A stretch of 64,000 bases of DNA from Achromobacter marplatensis. GTDB lineage: Bacteria; Pseudomonadota; Gammaproteobacteria; Burkholderiales; Burkholderiaceae_B. Under the pieces are notes generated by a model. That model was not told the origin of the DNA and searched no databases. It was given only the letters and a program-made list of their open reading frames with translations. The stretch's first letter is position 1, and the number at the start of each line of letters is the position of its first letter. The DNA lies in assembly GCF_002209535.1 (NCBI RefSeq), contig NZ_NJIG01000004.1, positions 310,001 to 374,000 of the forward strand, read 5' to 3'. A program made the position numbers and the translations under genes. Below, one piece after another: positions 17,470 through 26,958 of the stretch.

Positions 17470-18807
17470 ATGTCCACGCGTTCCGACTCCCCCCATCTGG
17501 CTCCCCCGCTTTCCTCCGTTCTTCTTTCCAGCGCGGGGGTGGTCGAGGGCGTGCTGGACGGCCGTTCCCTGACGGACGCGCTGACGGACGTGAGTTCCGC
17601 CCTGCGCCCGGCCACCCAGGCCGTGTCCTTCCATGCCATGCGTTATCTGGGCTGGGCCGATGCCGTGGGCCGTGAACTGGTCCAGCGCTACCCCAGCGTG
17701 CTGTTCGAATCGCTGCTCCTGGTATCCCTGACCTTGCTGAAAGAAGAGGGCGATGCCGCCGCCGCGTTGCCCGGCATGCCGGTGTACGCGCCGCATACGG
17801 TCGTGGACCAGGCCGTGACGGCTGCCTCCAATACCCGCGCCCTGGCGTCCTTCAAGGGCATGCTCAACGCCTGCCTGCGCCGCTTCCTGCGCGAGCGCGC
17901 GGCGCTGGAAGCCGCGGTGGCCGACAGCCCCGAGGCCCAGTGGAACCATCCTGGCTGGTGGGTCAAGCAGCTGGGCGTGGCCTATCCGCAGCAATGGCGC
18001 GAGATCCTGGCCTCGGCCAATGTGCCCGCGCCGCTGACCTTGCGCGTCAACCGGCGCCGCGCCAGCCGCGAACAGGTGCTGGCCGCTTTCCAGGAAGCCG
18101 GCCTGTCGGCCGAACCCGTGGGTCAGGCCGGCCTGGTGATGAGCAGCCCCAAGCCGGTGACCCAGTTGCCCGGCTTTGCCGAAGGCTGGTGGTCGGTGCA
18201 GGACGCCGGCGCGCAGTTGGCGGCTGAATTGCTGGCGCCGGCCGACGGCATGCGCGTGCTGGACGCCTGCTCGGCGCCTGGCGGCAAGACTGCCCACCTG
18301 CTGGAACTGGCCGACATCGATCTGCTGGCCCTGGATGCCGACGGCGAGCGCCTCGAACGCGTGGAACAGAACCTGGACCGCCTGGGTCTGGCAAGCAATC
18401 GCGTCCAGATGAAAGCGGCTGATGCGTCGGACCTGGACGCCTGGTGGGACGGCAAGCCCTTTGATGCCGTGCTGGCGGACGTGCCCTGCACGGCCTCGGG
18501 CATCGTGCGCCGCCACCCGGACATCCGCTGGCTGCGCCGCGAAAACGACGTGCGCCGCACCGCTACGCTGCAGGCCAAGATCCTGGATTCCCTGTGGCAG
18601 ACCGTGGCGCCCGGCGGCCGCCTGCTCTATGTGACGTGCTCGGTCTTCCCGATCGAGGGCGCCCGCCAGGCCCTGGAGTTCCTGCAACGCCACCCCGAGG
18701 CCCAGCGGCTGGACGCGCCGGGCCAATTGCTGCCAGTTGCGGTCGATGCAACACCGGCAGCCCAACATGACGGGTTTTTCTACGCCTTGTTTGCCAAGCA
18801 GTCCTGA
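17470..18807 (+). CDS. rsmB: 16S rRNA (cytosine-967-C5)-methyltransferase
   Basis: This 445-residue protein has an N-terminal NusB-like helical domain (about residues 15-150) followed by a Rossmann methyltransferase. SAM motif I is LDACSAPGGKTAHLLELA. The two catalytic cysteines lie in DVPCTASGIVRRHPDI and VTCSVFPIEGA. It modifies C967 of 16S rRNA. It heads a run of rightward genes (DUF4390, ntrY, ntrX, trkA, trkH), a conserved beta-proteobacterial order downstream of def-fmt. Confidence 0.95.
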   Translation: MSTRSDSPHLAPPLSSVLLSSAGVVEGVLDGRSLTDALTDVSSALRPATQAVSFHAMRYLGWADAVGRELVQRYPSVLFESLLLVSLTLLKEEGDAAAALPGMPVYAPHTVVDQAVTAASNTRALASFKGMLNACLRRFLRERAALEAAVADSPEAQWNHPGWWVKQLGVAYPQQWREILASANVPAPLTLRVNRRRASREQVLAAFQEAGLSAEPVGQAGLVMSSPKPVTQLPGFAEGWWSVQDAGAQLAAELLAPADGMRVLDACSAPGGKTAHLLELADIDLLALDADGERLERVEQNLDRLGLASNRVQMKAADASDLDAWWDGKPFDAVLADVPCTASGIVRRHPDIRWLRRENDVRRTATLQAKILDSLWQTVAPGGRLLYVTCSVFPIEGARQALEFLQRHPEAQRLDAPGQLLPVAVDATPAAQHDGFFYALFAKQS

Positions 18808-18825
18808 ATCACCAAGAATAGGGGC

Positions 18826-19437
18826 ATGACGGTGTTTCGGTGTCGTATGTCCATTATTTCGCGTTTATTTCTTGGGTTGTTGCTGGTATCTGCCTTGCTT
18901 TCCCTGGTGCCGGGCGGCGAGGTATATGGCGCTGAACCGAAGGTCGTACGGGTCGATCCCGTCGTGCGCAACGGCCGCCTCGAGATCGATGCCGACATCG
19001 AATTCGAACTGAATCAGCAGTTGCGGGACGCTGCCCAGCGCGGCGTCCCCTTGTATTTCACGGCCGATCTCACCATGACGCGGGAACGCTGGTGGTGGTT
19101 CGACAAGTCCCTGGTGGATACGTCCCGCACGTGGCGGGTCGTCTATAACGCATTGACCCGGCAATGGCGCGCGGGGGTGGGCGAACTGTCCTTCCCGGTG
19201 GCGTCGCTGGACGACGCCATGAGCGTCATCCGCCACATCCGCAATTGGCCCGTGGCGGACGCCGGCGAATTCGACGAAGGGGTGCTGTACGGCGGCCAGC
19301 TCCGGCTGCGCCTGGACACCTCGCTCTTGCCCCGCCCGTTCCAGGTGAACGCCTTGAATAGCAGCTCCTGGGCGCAGGGGACTCCCTGGATGGACTTCTC
19401 GTTCACGCTGAGCGGCAAGGAGAAAGATCCCTCATGA
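18826..19437 (+). CDS. DUF4390 secreted protein
   Basis: This protein of up to 203 residues has an N-terminal signal-like helix (RLFLGLLLVSALLSLVPGGE) and a beta-rich exported domain (EIDADIEFELNQQLRDAAQRG, then PLYFTADLTMTRERWWWFDK) typical of DUF4390. The start may be 18826 or 18847. It overlaps the ntrY start by four bases (ATGA), so it is co-translated with the sensor kinase and may act in the periplasm with it. The biochemical role is unknown. Confidence 0.82.
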   Translation: MTVFRCRMSIISRLFLGLLLVSALLSLVPGGEVYGAEPKVVRVDPVVRNGRLEIDADIEFELNQQLRDAAQRGVPLYFTADLTMTRERWWWFDKSLVDTSRTWRVVYNALTRQWRAGVGELSFPVASLDDAMSVIRHIRNWPVADAGEFDEGVLYGGQLRLRLDTSLLPRPFQVNALNSSSWAQGTPWMDFSFTLSGKEKDPS

Positions 19438-21749
19438 GGCTGTTGCTCCGGCTGGCCCTGATGGTGGGTGCCGTAAGCGGCCTGGCGTTGCTGGGTTTGC
19501 TGGCATGGTCCACGGGCAATGCCTCGCGCTTTGCGCGCTACTACGACACGTTGCTGGTGCTGAACGGCATTTTCGCCCTGGCGCTGTTCATCTGGGTGGT
19601 GGCGCTGACGGTGCGGCTGGCGCGCCAGATCCGGCGCCGGCAATTCGGCGCGCGCCTCACGGCGCGGTTTTCTTTGGCTTTCGCCTTGATCGGCGTGGTG
19701 CCCGGGGCCCTGATCTACACCGTGTCGGTGCAGTTCATGTCGCGCTCCATCGAATCCTGGTTCAACGTGCGGGTCGATACGGCGTTGGAAGCGGGCCTGA
19801 ACCTGGGCCGTGCCGCCTTGGACTCCCTGCTGGCCGACCTGGATACCCGCGCGCGCTCCATGGCCATGGAGCTGAACCGCAGCACTGACAGCGGCGTGAC
19901 GCTGGCCCTGACCCGGCTGCGCGAGACCAACGGCGTGCAAGAGGCCATGGTGTTCACGGGCAGTGGGCGCATGGTGGCGTTTTCCACCAGCCAATATGGC
20001 CAGTTGATGCCGGCGATGCCGCCGTCGACCGTCATGAACCAGCTGCGGCTGGCGCGCGGCTATTCCGCGGCCGAAGCCGATGACCCCGTTACGGCGGGCG
20101 CCGAAGGCGGGCTGCATCTGCGCGTGGTGATCCCGCTGACCGGGCCTGACCGCTACGACAACCTGCTGGGCGCGGCCTCCGAACCGCGCTGGCTGCAACT
20201 GCTGCAGCCCGTGCCCGAGCAGATTGCGCACAACGCCAATCTGGTGCAGCAGGGCTTTCGCGACTATCAAGAGCTGGCGCTGTCCCGCCTGGGGCTGCGC
20301 AAGCTCTATGGCATTACGCTGACGCTGGCGCTGCTGCTGGCCGCGTTCGGCGCAATCGCGGTGGCGCTGTCCCTGTCCAAGCGGCTGGTGCGGCCGTTGC
20401 TGAGCCTGGCCGGCGGCACGCAGGCCGTGGGCGTGGGCGACTACCGGCCGCTGCCCGAGCCGCCTGAACGCGACGAAGTCGGCCAACTGACGCGGTCGTT
20501 CAACGCCATGACACGGCAACTGGACGAGGCCCGGCGCATGGTGGAAAGCAACCGCCAGCAGCTGGAACGCTCCAACGTCTATCTGGAAAGCGTGCTGTCC
20601 AACCTGTCCTCCGGCGTGTTGGTGTTCGACGAGTCGTTCCGCGTCACCACGGTCAACCAGGGCGCCCAGACCATCCTGGGCGTGGACCTGCGTTCGGTGA
20701 TCGGCCGCCCGCTTGAAACCGTGGACGGCATGCTGGAGTTCGCCAATATCGTGCGCCAGGCGTTTTCCACCCACGCGGCCGTGGGATCGGAGCGCCAGCA
20801 CTGGCAGCAGCAGTTCGAGATCAGCCCGGCCCAGGGCGACGCGCCCGCCGCGCCGCAGCCGCTGACCCTGCTGGCGCGCGGCACCCACCTGCGAGTGGAC
20901 GGGCGCGGCAACGGCTATCTGGTGGTGTTCGATGACATCACCGAAGTGATTTCGGCCAACCGGACCGTGGCCTGGGGCGAAGTGGCGCGCCGGCTGGCCC
21001 ACGAGATCAAGAACCCGCTGACGCCGATCCAGCTGTCTGCCGAACGTCTGGCCATGAAGCTGGAAGGCAAGCTGCAGCCTGCCGAAGCGCAGATCGTCGA
21101 GCGGTCTACCAACACCATCGTCAACCAGGTGGCGTCGCTCAAGCAGATGGTGGACGACTTCCGCGAATATGCCCGCACGCCGCCGGCCGTCATGCAGCGC
21201 ATCGATTTCAACGCGCTGGTGGCCGACGTACTGTCGCTGTATGGCTGGGAGCCGGAGGGCGGTGCGTCCCGGCTGACCGGCAAGGCCATGAACCTGGACG
21301 TGAACCTGGGGGCGGATTTGCCGGCGATCGAGGGCGATCCTACGCAGCTGCGCCAGGTGATCCACAACCTGATGTCCAACGCCCGCGACGCCATCGCCGA
21401 GTTGGGCGGAGAAGGCCGGGTCAGCGTCACGACTCAGCTGATGCGCAGCGAACAGCCCGACCGGGCTGATCAGCAGGCACTGAGATTTACCGTTGCCGAC
21501 ACCGGGCCGGGCTTCCCGCCGCAGGTGATGCAGCGTGCGTTCGAGCCCTACGTAACCACCAAGTCTCACGGGACTGGGTTAGGATTGGCAATCGTACGCA
21601 AGATTGTGGAAGAGCATGGCGGACGGATCGACCTTGCCAACCGCAAGGAAGGAGGCGCGCGGATTTCCATCTTGTTGACCCGGTTGGCTCCCGGGGCAGA
21701 TACTATGGACGCGACCGCGCAAGAAAAGGATAATGCGGCTACGCAATAG
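19434..21749 (+). CDS. ntrY: NtrY-family sensor histidine kinase
   Basis: This 771-residue membrane kinase has three N-terminal helices within the first 100 residues, a periplasmic region, another helix near residues 285-312, HAMP, and a PAS domain (about residues 385-500). HisKA has its phosphate-accepting histidine near 523 (RRLAHEIKNPLTP). HATPase boxes are NLMSNARDAI, DTGPGFPP and GTGLGLAIVRKIVEEHGG. It would phosphorylate the response regulator encoded 11 bp downstream. NtrY-type kinases respond to nitrogen or redox state; the signal here is unknown. Confidence 0.93.
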   Translation: MRLLLRLALMVGAVSGLALLGLLAWSTGNASRFARYYDTLLVLNGIFALALFIWVVALTVRLARQIRRRQFGARLTARFSLAFALIGVVPGALIYTVSVQFMSRSIESWFNVRVDTALEAGLNLGRAALDSLLADLDTRARSMAMELNRSTDSGVTLALTRLRETNGVQEAMVFTGSGRMVAFSTSQYGQLMPAMPPSTVMNQLRLARGYSAAEADDPVTAGAEGGLHLRVVIPLTGPDRYDNLLGAASEPRWLQLLQPVPEQIAHNANLVQQGFRDYQELALSRLGLRKLYGITLTLALLLAAFGAIAVALSLSKRLVRPLLSLAGGTQAVGVGDYRPLPEPPERDEVGQLTRSFNAMTRQLDEARRMVESNRQQLERSNVYLESVLSNLSSGVLVFDESFRVTTVNQGAQTILGVDLRSVIGRPLETVDGMLEFANIVRQAFSTHAAVGSERQHWQQQFEISPAQGDAPAAPQPLTLLARGTHLRVDGRGNGYLVVFDDITEVISANRTVAWGEVARRLAHEIKNPLTPIQLSAERLAMKLEGKLQPAEAQIVERSTNTIVNQVASLKQMVDDFREYARTPPAVMQRIDFNALVADVLSLYGWEPEGGASRLTGKAMNLDVNLGADLPAIEGDPTQLRQVIHNLMSNARDAIAELGGEGRVSVTTQLMRSEQPDRADQQALRFTVADTGPGFPPQVMQRAFEPYVTTKSHGTGLGLAIVRKIVEEHGGRIDLANRKEGGARISILLTRLAPGADTMDATAQEKDNAATQ

Positions 21750-21760
21750 GTGGATGCTTT

Positions 21761-22453
21761 ATGGCCAGAATTCTGGTGGTTGACGACGAAGTCGGTATAC
21801 GCGAGCTTTTGTCGGAGATCCTTTACGACGAAGGACACACGGTCGAATTGGCCGAAAACGCGGCGCAAGCGCGCGCCGCACGCCTTCGCATGCGTCCTGA
21901 TCTGGTGTTGCTGGACATCTGGATGCCCGACACCGATGGCGTAAGTTTGCTGAAAGAGTGGGGTTCGCAAGGCCTGCTCGACATGCCTGTGATCATGATG
22001 AGCGGCCACGCCACCATCGATACGGCGGTCGAGGCCACGCGCATCGGCGCCATGGATTTCCTGGAAAAGCCCATCACGCTGCAACGTCTGCTGAAGACCG
22101 TTGCGGCGGGATTGGCGCGCGGGCGCGCCCCGCATCCGGCACCTGCCGCCGCGCATCCGGCCGCCGCCAGCGCTACTGTCGCGCTGGAAGACGAGCTGGA
22201 TCCCCCGGTCTTGACGGTGGCGCCCGCCAACGAAGTGCCGGTCACGTCCAACGGCCAACTGGGCAGCATTTCGCTGGACCAGCCGCTGCGTGAAGCGCGC
22301 GACGAGTTCGAGCGCATCTATTTTGAATACCACCTGGTCCGCGAAAGCCACAGCATGACGCGCGTGTCCGAACGCACCGGGCTGGAACGCACTCACCTTT
22401 ACCGCAAGCTCAAGCAATTGGGCATCGAGTCGGCGCGCAAGCGCAGCACATGA
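21761..22453 (+). CDS. Short NtrX-like response regulator without AAA+ domain
   Basis: This 230-residue protein has a complete receiver domain: ILVVDDEVGIRELL, phospho-acceptor aspartate in LVLLDIWMPDTDG, and LEKP lysine. An Ala/Pro-rich linker (about residues 127-180) and a C-terminal Fis-type HTH (RVSERTGLERTHLYRKLKQLGI) follow. Classic NtrX has a sigma-54-activating AAA+ ATPase between these parts; here only the linker remains. It is expected to bind DNA without direct sigma-54 activation. It overlaps trkA by four bases. Confidence 0.9.
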   Translation: MARILVVDDEVGIRELLSEILYDEGHTVELAENAAQARAARLRMRPDLVLLDIWMPDTDGVSLLKEWGSQGLLDMPVIMMSGHATIDTAVEATRIGAMDFLEKPITLQRLLKTVAAGLARGRAPHPAPAAAHPAAASATVALEDELDPPVLTVAPANEVPVTSNGQLGSISLDQPLREARDEFERIYFEYHLVRESHSMTRVSERTGLERTHLYRKLKQLGIESARKRST

Positions 22454-23829
22454 AAATCCTGATCATGGGCGCTGGTCGCGTAGGCACCAGCGTGGCCGAA
22501 AACCTGGTGTCCGAAGAAAACGACATCACCGTGGTGGATTCAGATCCCACGCAGCTTCAATACCTGCAAGAACACTTCGACCTGCGCGTCGTCCATGGCG
22601 ACGGCTCGCAGGTGTCGGTGCTGGAAGCGGCCGGCGCCGCCGATACCGACCTGCTCATCGCCTGTGCGGCCTCCGACACCGCCAACATGGTGGCATGCAA
22701 GATCGCCCGCCAGCTGTTCAACATCCCCCGCCGCATCGCCCGCATCCGTTCGGCCGAGTTCCCGGAACACCCGGAACTGATGAGCGAAGACGGCTTCTGC
22801 ATCGACGCCCTGATCAGCCCCGAACGCAGCGTCACCACCTATCTGCACAGCCTGATCGAGTTCCCGGAGGCCTTGCAGGTCGTGGAATTCGCCGAAGGCC
22901 GCGTTTGCGTCGTGACCGTGCGGGTAGGACATGGCAGTCCGATGGCGCATTCTCCCGTCGACAAGCTGCGCGACGTGTGGCCCGACGTGAAGGCGCGGGT
23001 GATCGACGTGCTGCGCGGCGGGCGTCCGCTACGGGCCGGCAGCGGCACAGTGATCGCCCCGGGCGATGAGGTCGTGCTGGTGGTGGATTCGCGCGATGCG
23101 CGCCGGGCCGTGCGCCAGCTGCGCGAAGCCGAACGCGCCGTGCGCCGCGTGATGATCGCGGGCGGCGGCAATATCGGCCTGCGCCTGGCGCGCCAGCTGG
23201 CCGAAGAAAAGTACAGCGTCCGCATCATCGAACGCGACCTGAAGCGCTGCGAATACCTGGCGACCCAGTTGCCCGACAGCGTGCTGGTCCTGCACGGCAG
23301 CGGCACCGACGAAGCCTTGCTGGAACGCGAGAACATCGAAGACATGGACACGTGGCTGGCGCTGACCAGCGACGACGAAGACAACATCATGTCCTCGCTG
23401 CTGGCCAAGCGCCTGGGCGCTCGCAAGGTGATCGCGCTGATCAACCGCCAGGCGTACGGCGAATTGATGCAGGGCAGCCATATCGATATCGCCGTGTCGC
23501 CGTCGCAGGCGACGATGAGCGAACTGCTGCGCCACGTGCGCCGTGGCGACGTGGCCGCCGTGCATCGCCTGCGCCAGGGCGTGGCCGAGGCGCTGGAAGC
23601 CATCGCCCACGGCGACCGCTCGACCTCCAAGGTGGTGGGCCGGCCGGTCGGGCAGATCAGCCTGCCCAAGGGCGCCAGCATCGGCGCGCTGGTCCGCGGC
23701 GACGAAATCATCCTGCCGGACGCCGACACCGTGATCGAAACGGACGACCACGTGATCGTCTTCGTACCCTCGCGCCGGCAGATGCCGCGCGTGGAAAAGC
23801 TGTTCCAAGTCTCGGCGTCGTTCTTCTGA
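22450..23829 (+). CDS. trkA: Trk potassium transporter peripheral protein TrkA
   Basis: This 459-residue cytoplasmic NAD-binding regulator of Trk K+ uptake contains two repeats, each RCK-N plus RCK-C. The first begins KILIMGAGRVGTSVAENLV and the second VMIAGGGNIGLRLARQLAEEK near residue 233. Both glycine-rich nucleotide motifs are intact. The start overlaps the regulator stop (ATGA). The membrane partner trkH lies 50 bp downstream, so regulator and channel are likely co-expressed with the ntrY-ntrX pair. Confidence 0.97.
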   Translation: MKILIMGAGRVGTSVAENLVSEENDITVVDSDPTQLQYLQEHFDLRVVHGDGSQVSVLEAAGAADTDLLIACAASDTANMVACKIARQLFNIPRRIARIRSAEFPEHPELMSEDGFCIDALISPERSVTTYLHSLIEFPEALQVVEFAEGRVCVVTVRVGHGSPMAHSPVDKLRDVWPDVKARVIDVLRGGRPLRAGSGTVIAPGDEVVLVVDSRDARRAVRQLREAERAVRRVMIAGGGNIGLRLARQLAEEKYSVRIIERDLKRCEYLATQLPDSVLVLHGSGTDEALLERENIEDMDTWLALTSDDEDNIMSSLLAKRLGARKVIALINRQAYGELMQGSHIDIAVSPSQATMSELLRHVRRGDVAAVHRLRQGVAEALEAIAHGDRSTSKVVGRPVGQISLPKGASIGALVRGDEIILPDADTVIETDDHVIVFVPSRRQMPRVEKLFQVSASFF

Positions 23830-23879
23830 TGCCCACCCTTTCCCTGCTCCGCCGCGGGCATTGCGCCGGATAGGCTCCC

Positions 23880-25349
23880 ATGAAGCGCGTTCTGGGCACC
23901 CTCTATATCCTGGGCCTGACCATGGTGATGTTCGCCCTCACCATGCTGATTCCGCTCATCGTCGCCTATGTCGGCGGCGACGCGGCGCGTGAGGCTTTCC
24001 TGAACGGCTTCCTGATTTCGGTGGGCATCGGGGGCGGGCTGGCCGCCTTGACCCGGCGCAGCCGCTGCGAACTGCGCGCGCGCGACGGTTTTGTGCTGGT
24101 CTCAGCCGTCTGGGCCGGGCTGCCGCTGCTGGCGGCCATTCCGTTGATGCTGTATTTCCACGGGGCCGGACTGCCGCTGTCTTTCACCGGCGCCTATTTC
24201 GAAGCCATGTCGGGGCTGACGACCACCGGCGCCACGGTCCTGACCAATCTGGACGCCTTGCCCGCGTCGATCAACCTGTGGCGCGCCACGCTGATCTGGA
24301 TCGGCGGCATGGGCATCCTCGTGCTGGCGGTGGCGATTCTGCCCCTGCTGGGGGTGGGCGGCCATCAGGTCGTGCGGGCCGAAACGCCGGGCCCCATGAA
24401 AGACGAGCGGCTGACGCCCCGCATCGCCAGCACGGCCAAGGCCCTGTACGCGGTGTATTTCGTGTTTTCGATCCTGTGTTTCCTGGCTTACCGGGCTGTG
24501 GGGCTGTCCTGGTTCGAGGCCTGGTGCCACATGGCCACCACGATGGGGCTGGGCGGGTTTTCGACGTGGGACGACGGCTTCGCCCATTTCGACTCGGTGG
24601 CCGTGGAGATGGTGGCCATGGTGTTCATGCTGATCGCCGGCATCAACTTCGCCACGCACTTCAACGCGTTCCGCCAGCGCAGCGTGCGCGCCTATTGGCG
24701 CTGCCCGGAAGCGGTGCCTTACCTGGTCGTCGTCCTGGGCGTCGGGCTCGTCATTTCGGTCTTCCTGTACGTGAAGGGCGTCTACGGCTCGCCGCTGGAA
24801 GCCCTGCGCTACGGCATGTTCAACACCATTTCCATGGCCACCACCACCGGGTATGCCAATACCGACTTTGCGCAGTGGCCCCTGTTCGCGCCCCTGACCA
24901 TGCTGCTGCTGTCGGGATTCGCGACGTCTGCCGGGTCGACGGGGGGCGGGATCAAGATGATCCGCGCCATCCTCCTGGTCAAACAGGCGAAGAACGAGCT
25001 TGTAACAATGTTGCACCCGCATGCGGTCAGTCCGGTGCGCATCAACGGCAGGGCAGTGGAAAGCCGGACCATGTCTTCCGTGCTGGCCTTCATGCTGTTC
25101 TACGGGCTCTCTATCGCGGTTTTCACCAGCTTGCTGCTGCTCTCCGGACTGGACCCCATCACGGCGTTCTCGGCCGTTTTCGCCAGCGTCAACAACACTG
25201 GGCCAGGCCTGGGACCCGTGGGCCCCATGGGCAACTTCGCGGTGCTGTCCGATTTCCAGATCTGGGTCTGCACCTTTGCCATGCTGATCGGCCGCCTGGA
25301 ACTCTTAACCGTCCTGGTGCTGTTCACGCCCATTTTTTGGCGCAAATAA
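23880..25349 (+). CDS. trkH: Trk potassium uptake membrane protein TrkH
   Basis: This 489-residue membrane protein of the TrkH/KtrB family has about ten helices and four pore-loop repeats. Selectivity-filter glycines are visible in MSGLTTTGATVLT, MATTMGLGGFSTWD, SMATTTGYANTDF and ASVNNTGPGLG. It forms the K+ path gated by TrkA, encoded upstream. Length is normal for TrkH. It appears to be the last gene of the rsmB-trkH run. Confidence 0.96.
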   Translation: MKRVLGTLYILGLTMVMFALTMLIPLIVAYVGGDAAREAFLNGFLISVGIGGGLAALTRRSRCELRARDGFVLVSAVWAGLPLLAAIPLMLYFHGAGLPLSFTGAYFEAMSGLTTTGATVLTNLDALPASINLWRATLIWIGGMGILVLAVAILPLLGVGGHQVVRAETPGPMKDERLTPRIASTAKALYAVYFVFSILCFLAYRAVGLSWFEAWCHMATTMGLGGFSTWDDGFAHFDSVAVEMVAMVFMLIAGINFATHFNAFRQRSVRAYWRCPEAVPYLVVVLGVGLVISVFLYVKGVYGSPLEALRYGMFNTISMATTTGYANTDFAQWPLFAPLTMLLLSGFATSAGSTGGGIKMIRAILLVKQAKNELVTMLHPHAVSPVRINGRAVESRTMSSVLAFMLFYGLSIAVFTSLLLLSGLDPITAFSAVFASVNNTGPGLGPVGPMGNFAVLSDFQIWVCTFAMLIGRLELLTVLVLFTPIFWRK

Positions 25350-25676
25350 GGGCCACCAGGTCGGAAAAATCCTAAGGGATAACCCTAATAAGGGTTATCC
25401 CACCCCATCTCGAAAACCGCTTCCCGACTGCCATTGCGGCCGCCATCGGCCCGCAACCCGCGCCGTTTCTATGTTGTAAGCGCTTGCTCACTTCTCTTCA
25501 GAGGGCAAAACCGATTGCATCGCGATGTTGCACACAAATGTCACGATTTTCAATCGTTTTGCCACAAACCTGCGGCTATCATGCGTTCACAAGTCGCCGT
25601 CTAGTGCCCCCCGGGAAGTTACCGGGCTTCAAGGTCGAACGGCGCGTCCCTCATCAAACATTCAAAGGAGTCCGAG
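25350..25676. promoter_or_regulatory. 327-bp gene-free region with a perfect 11-bp hairpin
   Basis: GGGATAACCCT (25376-25386) and AGGGTTATCCC (25391-25401) form a perfect stem with loop AATA. No T-run follows on the plus strand, so it is not a standard terminator for trkH; it could be an operator or attenuated terminator. The rest of the gap probably holds the promoter of the ybdK gene. No RNA gene is recognised. Confidence 0.55.
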
Positions 25677-26918
25677 ATGGAACAGATCCCGTTCATTTCG
25701 TCGGCCCCCAACACCTTGGGCATCGAACTCGAGCTGCAACTGATCGACCCCCGTAGTTTTGATTTGACTGCAGCCTCTGATGAGCTGCTGGCCCAAATGG
25801 CCAACCATCCCATTGCCGACCGCGTTAAACCGGAAATCACGCGGTCCATGATCGAACTGAACTCCTCGGTGCATGAGCACCCCATGGGCCTCTTGGCTGA
25901 AATGCGCGAGATGCGCGACGCCCTGGTCGAAGCGGCCGACGCAGTCGGCGTATCGGTCGCCGGCGGCGGCGCCCACCCCTTCATGCGCTGGCAAGAGCGC
26001 TCCATCTCGGACACCCCGCGCTTCCAGTACTTGGCCGAAATGTACGGTTACCTGGCGCGTCAATTTACGGTTTTCGGCCAACACATCCATTTGGGCGTGA
26101 AGAGCGGCGACGATTCCATCAAACTGTTGCGCCGCCTGTCGCCCTATGTGCCGCACTTCATCGCGTTGTCGGCCTCGTCCCCGTATTGCGAAGGCGTTGA
26201 CACCCTGTTTTCGTGCTCGCGTCTGAACGCGGTGAACAGTTTCCCGCTGGCCGGCCACATGCCGCCCGAGGTCAAGGACTGGTACCAGTTCGAGGCGCAC
26301 CTGTCGCAGTTGCGCGCCTACGGCCTGGCCGAAAGCATCAAGGACCTGTACTGGGATATCCGCCCGAAGCCGGAGTTCGGCACGGTCGAGATCCGCGTCT
26401 GCGATACCCCCTTGACGGTCGAGCGCGCCTGCCAGATCGCGGCCTTCGCACAGGCGCTGGCGGTCTTGCTGATGCGCGAGGATGACCCCAGCGACAACGC
26501 CTGGCTGTCCTATCGCAGCAACCACTTCCAGGCTTGCCGTTTCGGCCTGCAGGGCAGCTATGTCACGCCGGAAGGCCAGCGTATGCGCCTGATGGACCAT
26601 CTGCGCGCCTTGTTCCAGCGGCTGATGCCGGTGGCCGAAGAACTGGGCACGGGCGACATGATCGCCGCGCTGCGCGACGAAGCCATGCGCAGCGGCAACG
26701 ACGCCCGTTGGCTGCGCAGCCAGTTCCATCGTCTGCGCGATCTGCCGCTGGTGGTGGACGCCATGACGCACGCCTGGCGCGGCGAGGCGGCTGCGGCCGC
26801 CCCGGCGGAACCCACGGCCGTGCTGCGCCGGCGCATTCGCGCCAATTCAGAGCCTATGCAACCGCTGTCGGCCTCTGAACCCGGGGTCAGCGTGCCCCTG
26901 CCAGAACGCCTGCACTAA
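25677..26918 (+). CDS. YbdK-type carboxylate-amine ligase (glutamate-cysteine ligase family 2)
   Basis: This 413-residue ATP-grasp-like ligase of the GCS2 group has [12 protein letters not shown] near the N-terminus, [43 protein letters not shown] and the metal-site stretch [19 protein letters not shown]. YbdK proteins show weak glutamate-cysteine ligase activity; the natural substrate is uncertain. The start follows AAGGAG at the normal distance. It is monocistronic and convergent with bioC through a shared hairpin. Confidence 0.9.
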   Translation: MEQIPFISSAPNTLGIELELQLIDPRSFDLTAASDELLAQMANHPIADRVKPEITRSMIELNSSVHEHPMGLLAEMREMRDALVEAADAVGVSVAGGGAHPFMRWQERSISDTPRFQYLAEMYGYLARQFTVFGQHIHLGVKSGDDSIKLLRRLSPYVPHFIALSASSPYCEGVDTLFSCSRLNAVNSFPLAGHMPPEVKDWYQFEAHLSQLRAYGLAESIKDLYWDIRPKPEFGTVEIRVCDTPLTVERACQIAAFAQALAVLLMREDDPSDNAWLSYRSNHFQACRFGLQGSYVTPEGQRMRLMDHLRALFQRLMPVAEELGTGDMIAALRDEAMRSGNDARWLRSQFHRLRDLPLVVDAMTHAWRGEAAAAAPAEPTAVLRRRIRANSEPMQPLSASEPGVSVPLPERLH

Positions 26919-26926
26919 GCGGCTCG

Positions 26927-26958
26927 CCGCGGGCCCCTGGTTTCAGGGGTTCCCGCGG
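26927..26958. terminator. Shared hairpin between ybdK and bioC
   Basis: CCGCGGG-CCCCTG (26927-26939) pairs with CAGGGG-TT-CCCGCGG (26944-26958) around loop GTTT. The bioC stop codon lies inside it. There is no long T-run, so termination may be weak or Rho-assisted. Confidence 0.55.

Noticed and set aside
16741-18768. 675-codon leftward frame spanning rsmB antisense and the LysE gene
   Set aside because: Only the last 210 residues are a real LysE protein. The upstream part is antisense to rsmB and resembles other shadow frames.
25376-25401. trkH terminator
   Set aside because: The perfect hairpin lacks a T-run on the plus strand, so I list it only as a hairpin in the gap.
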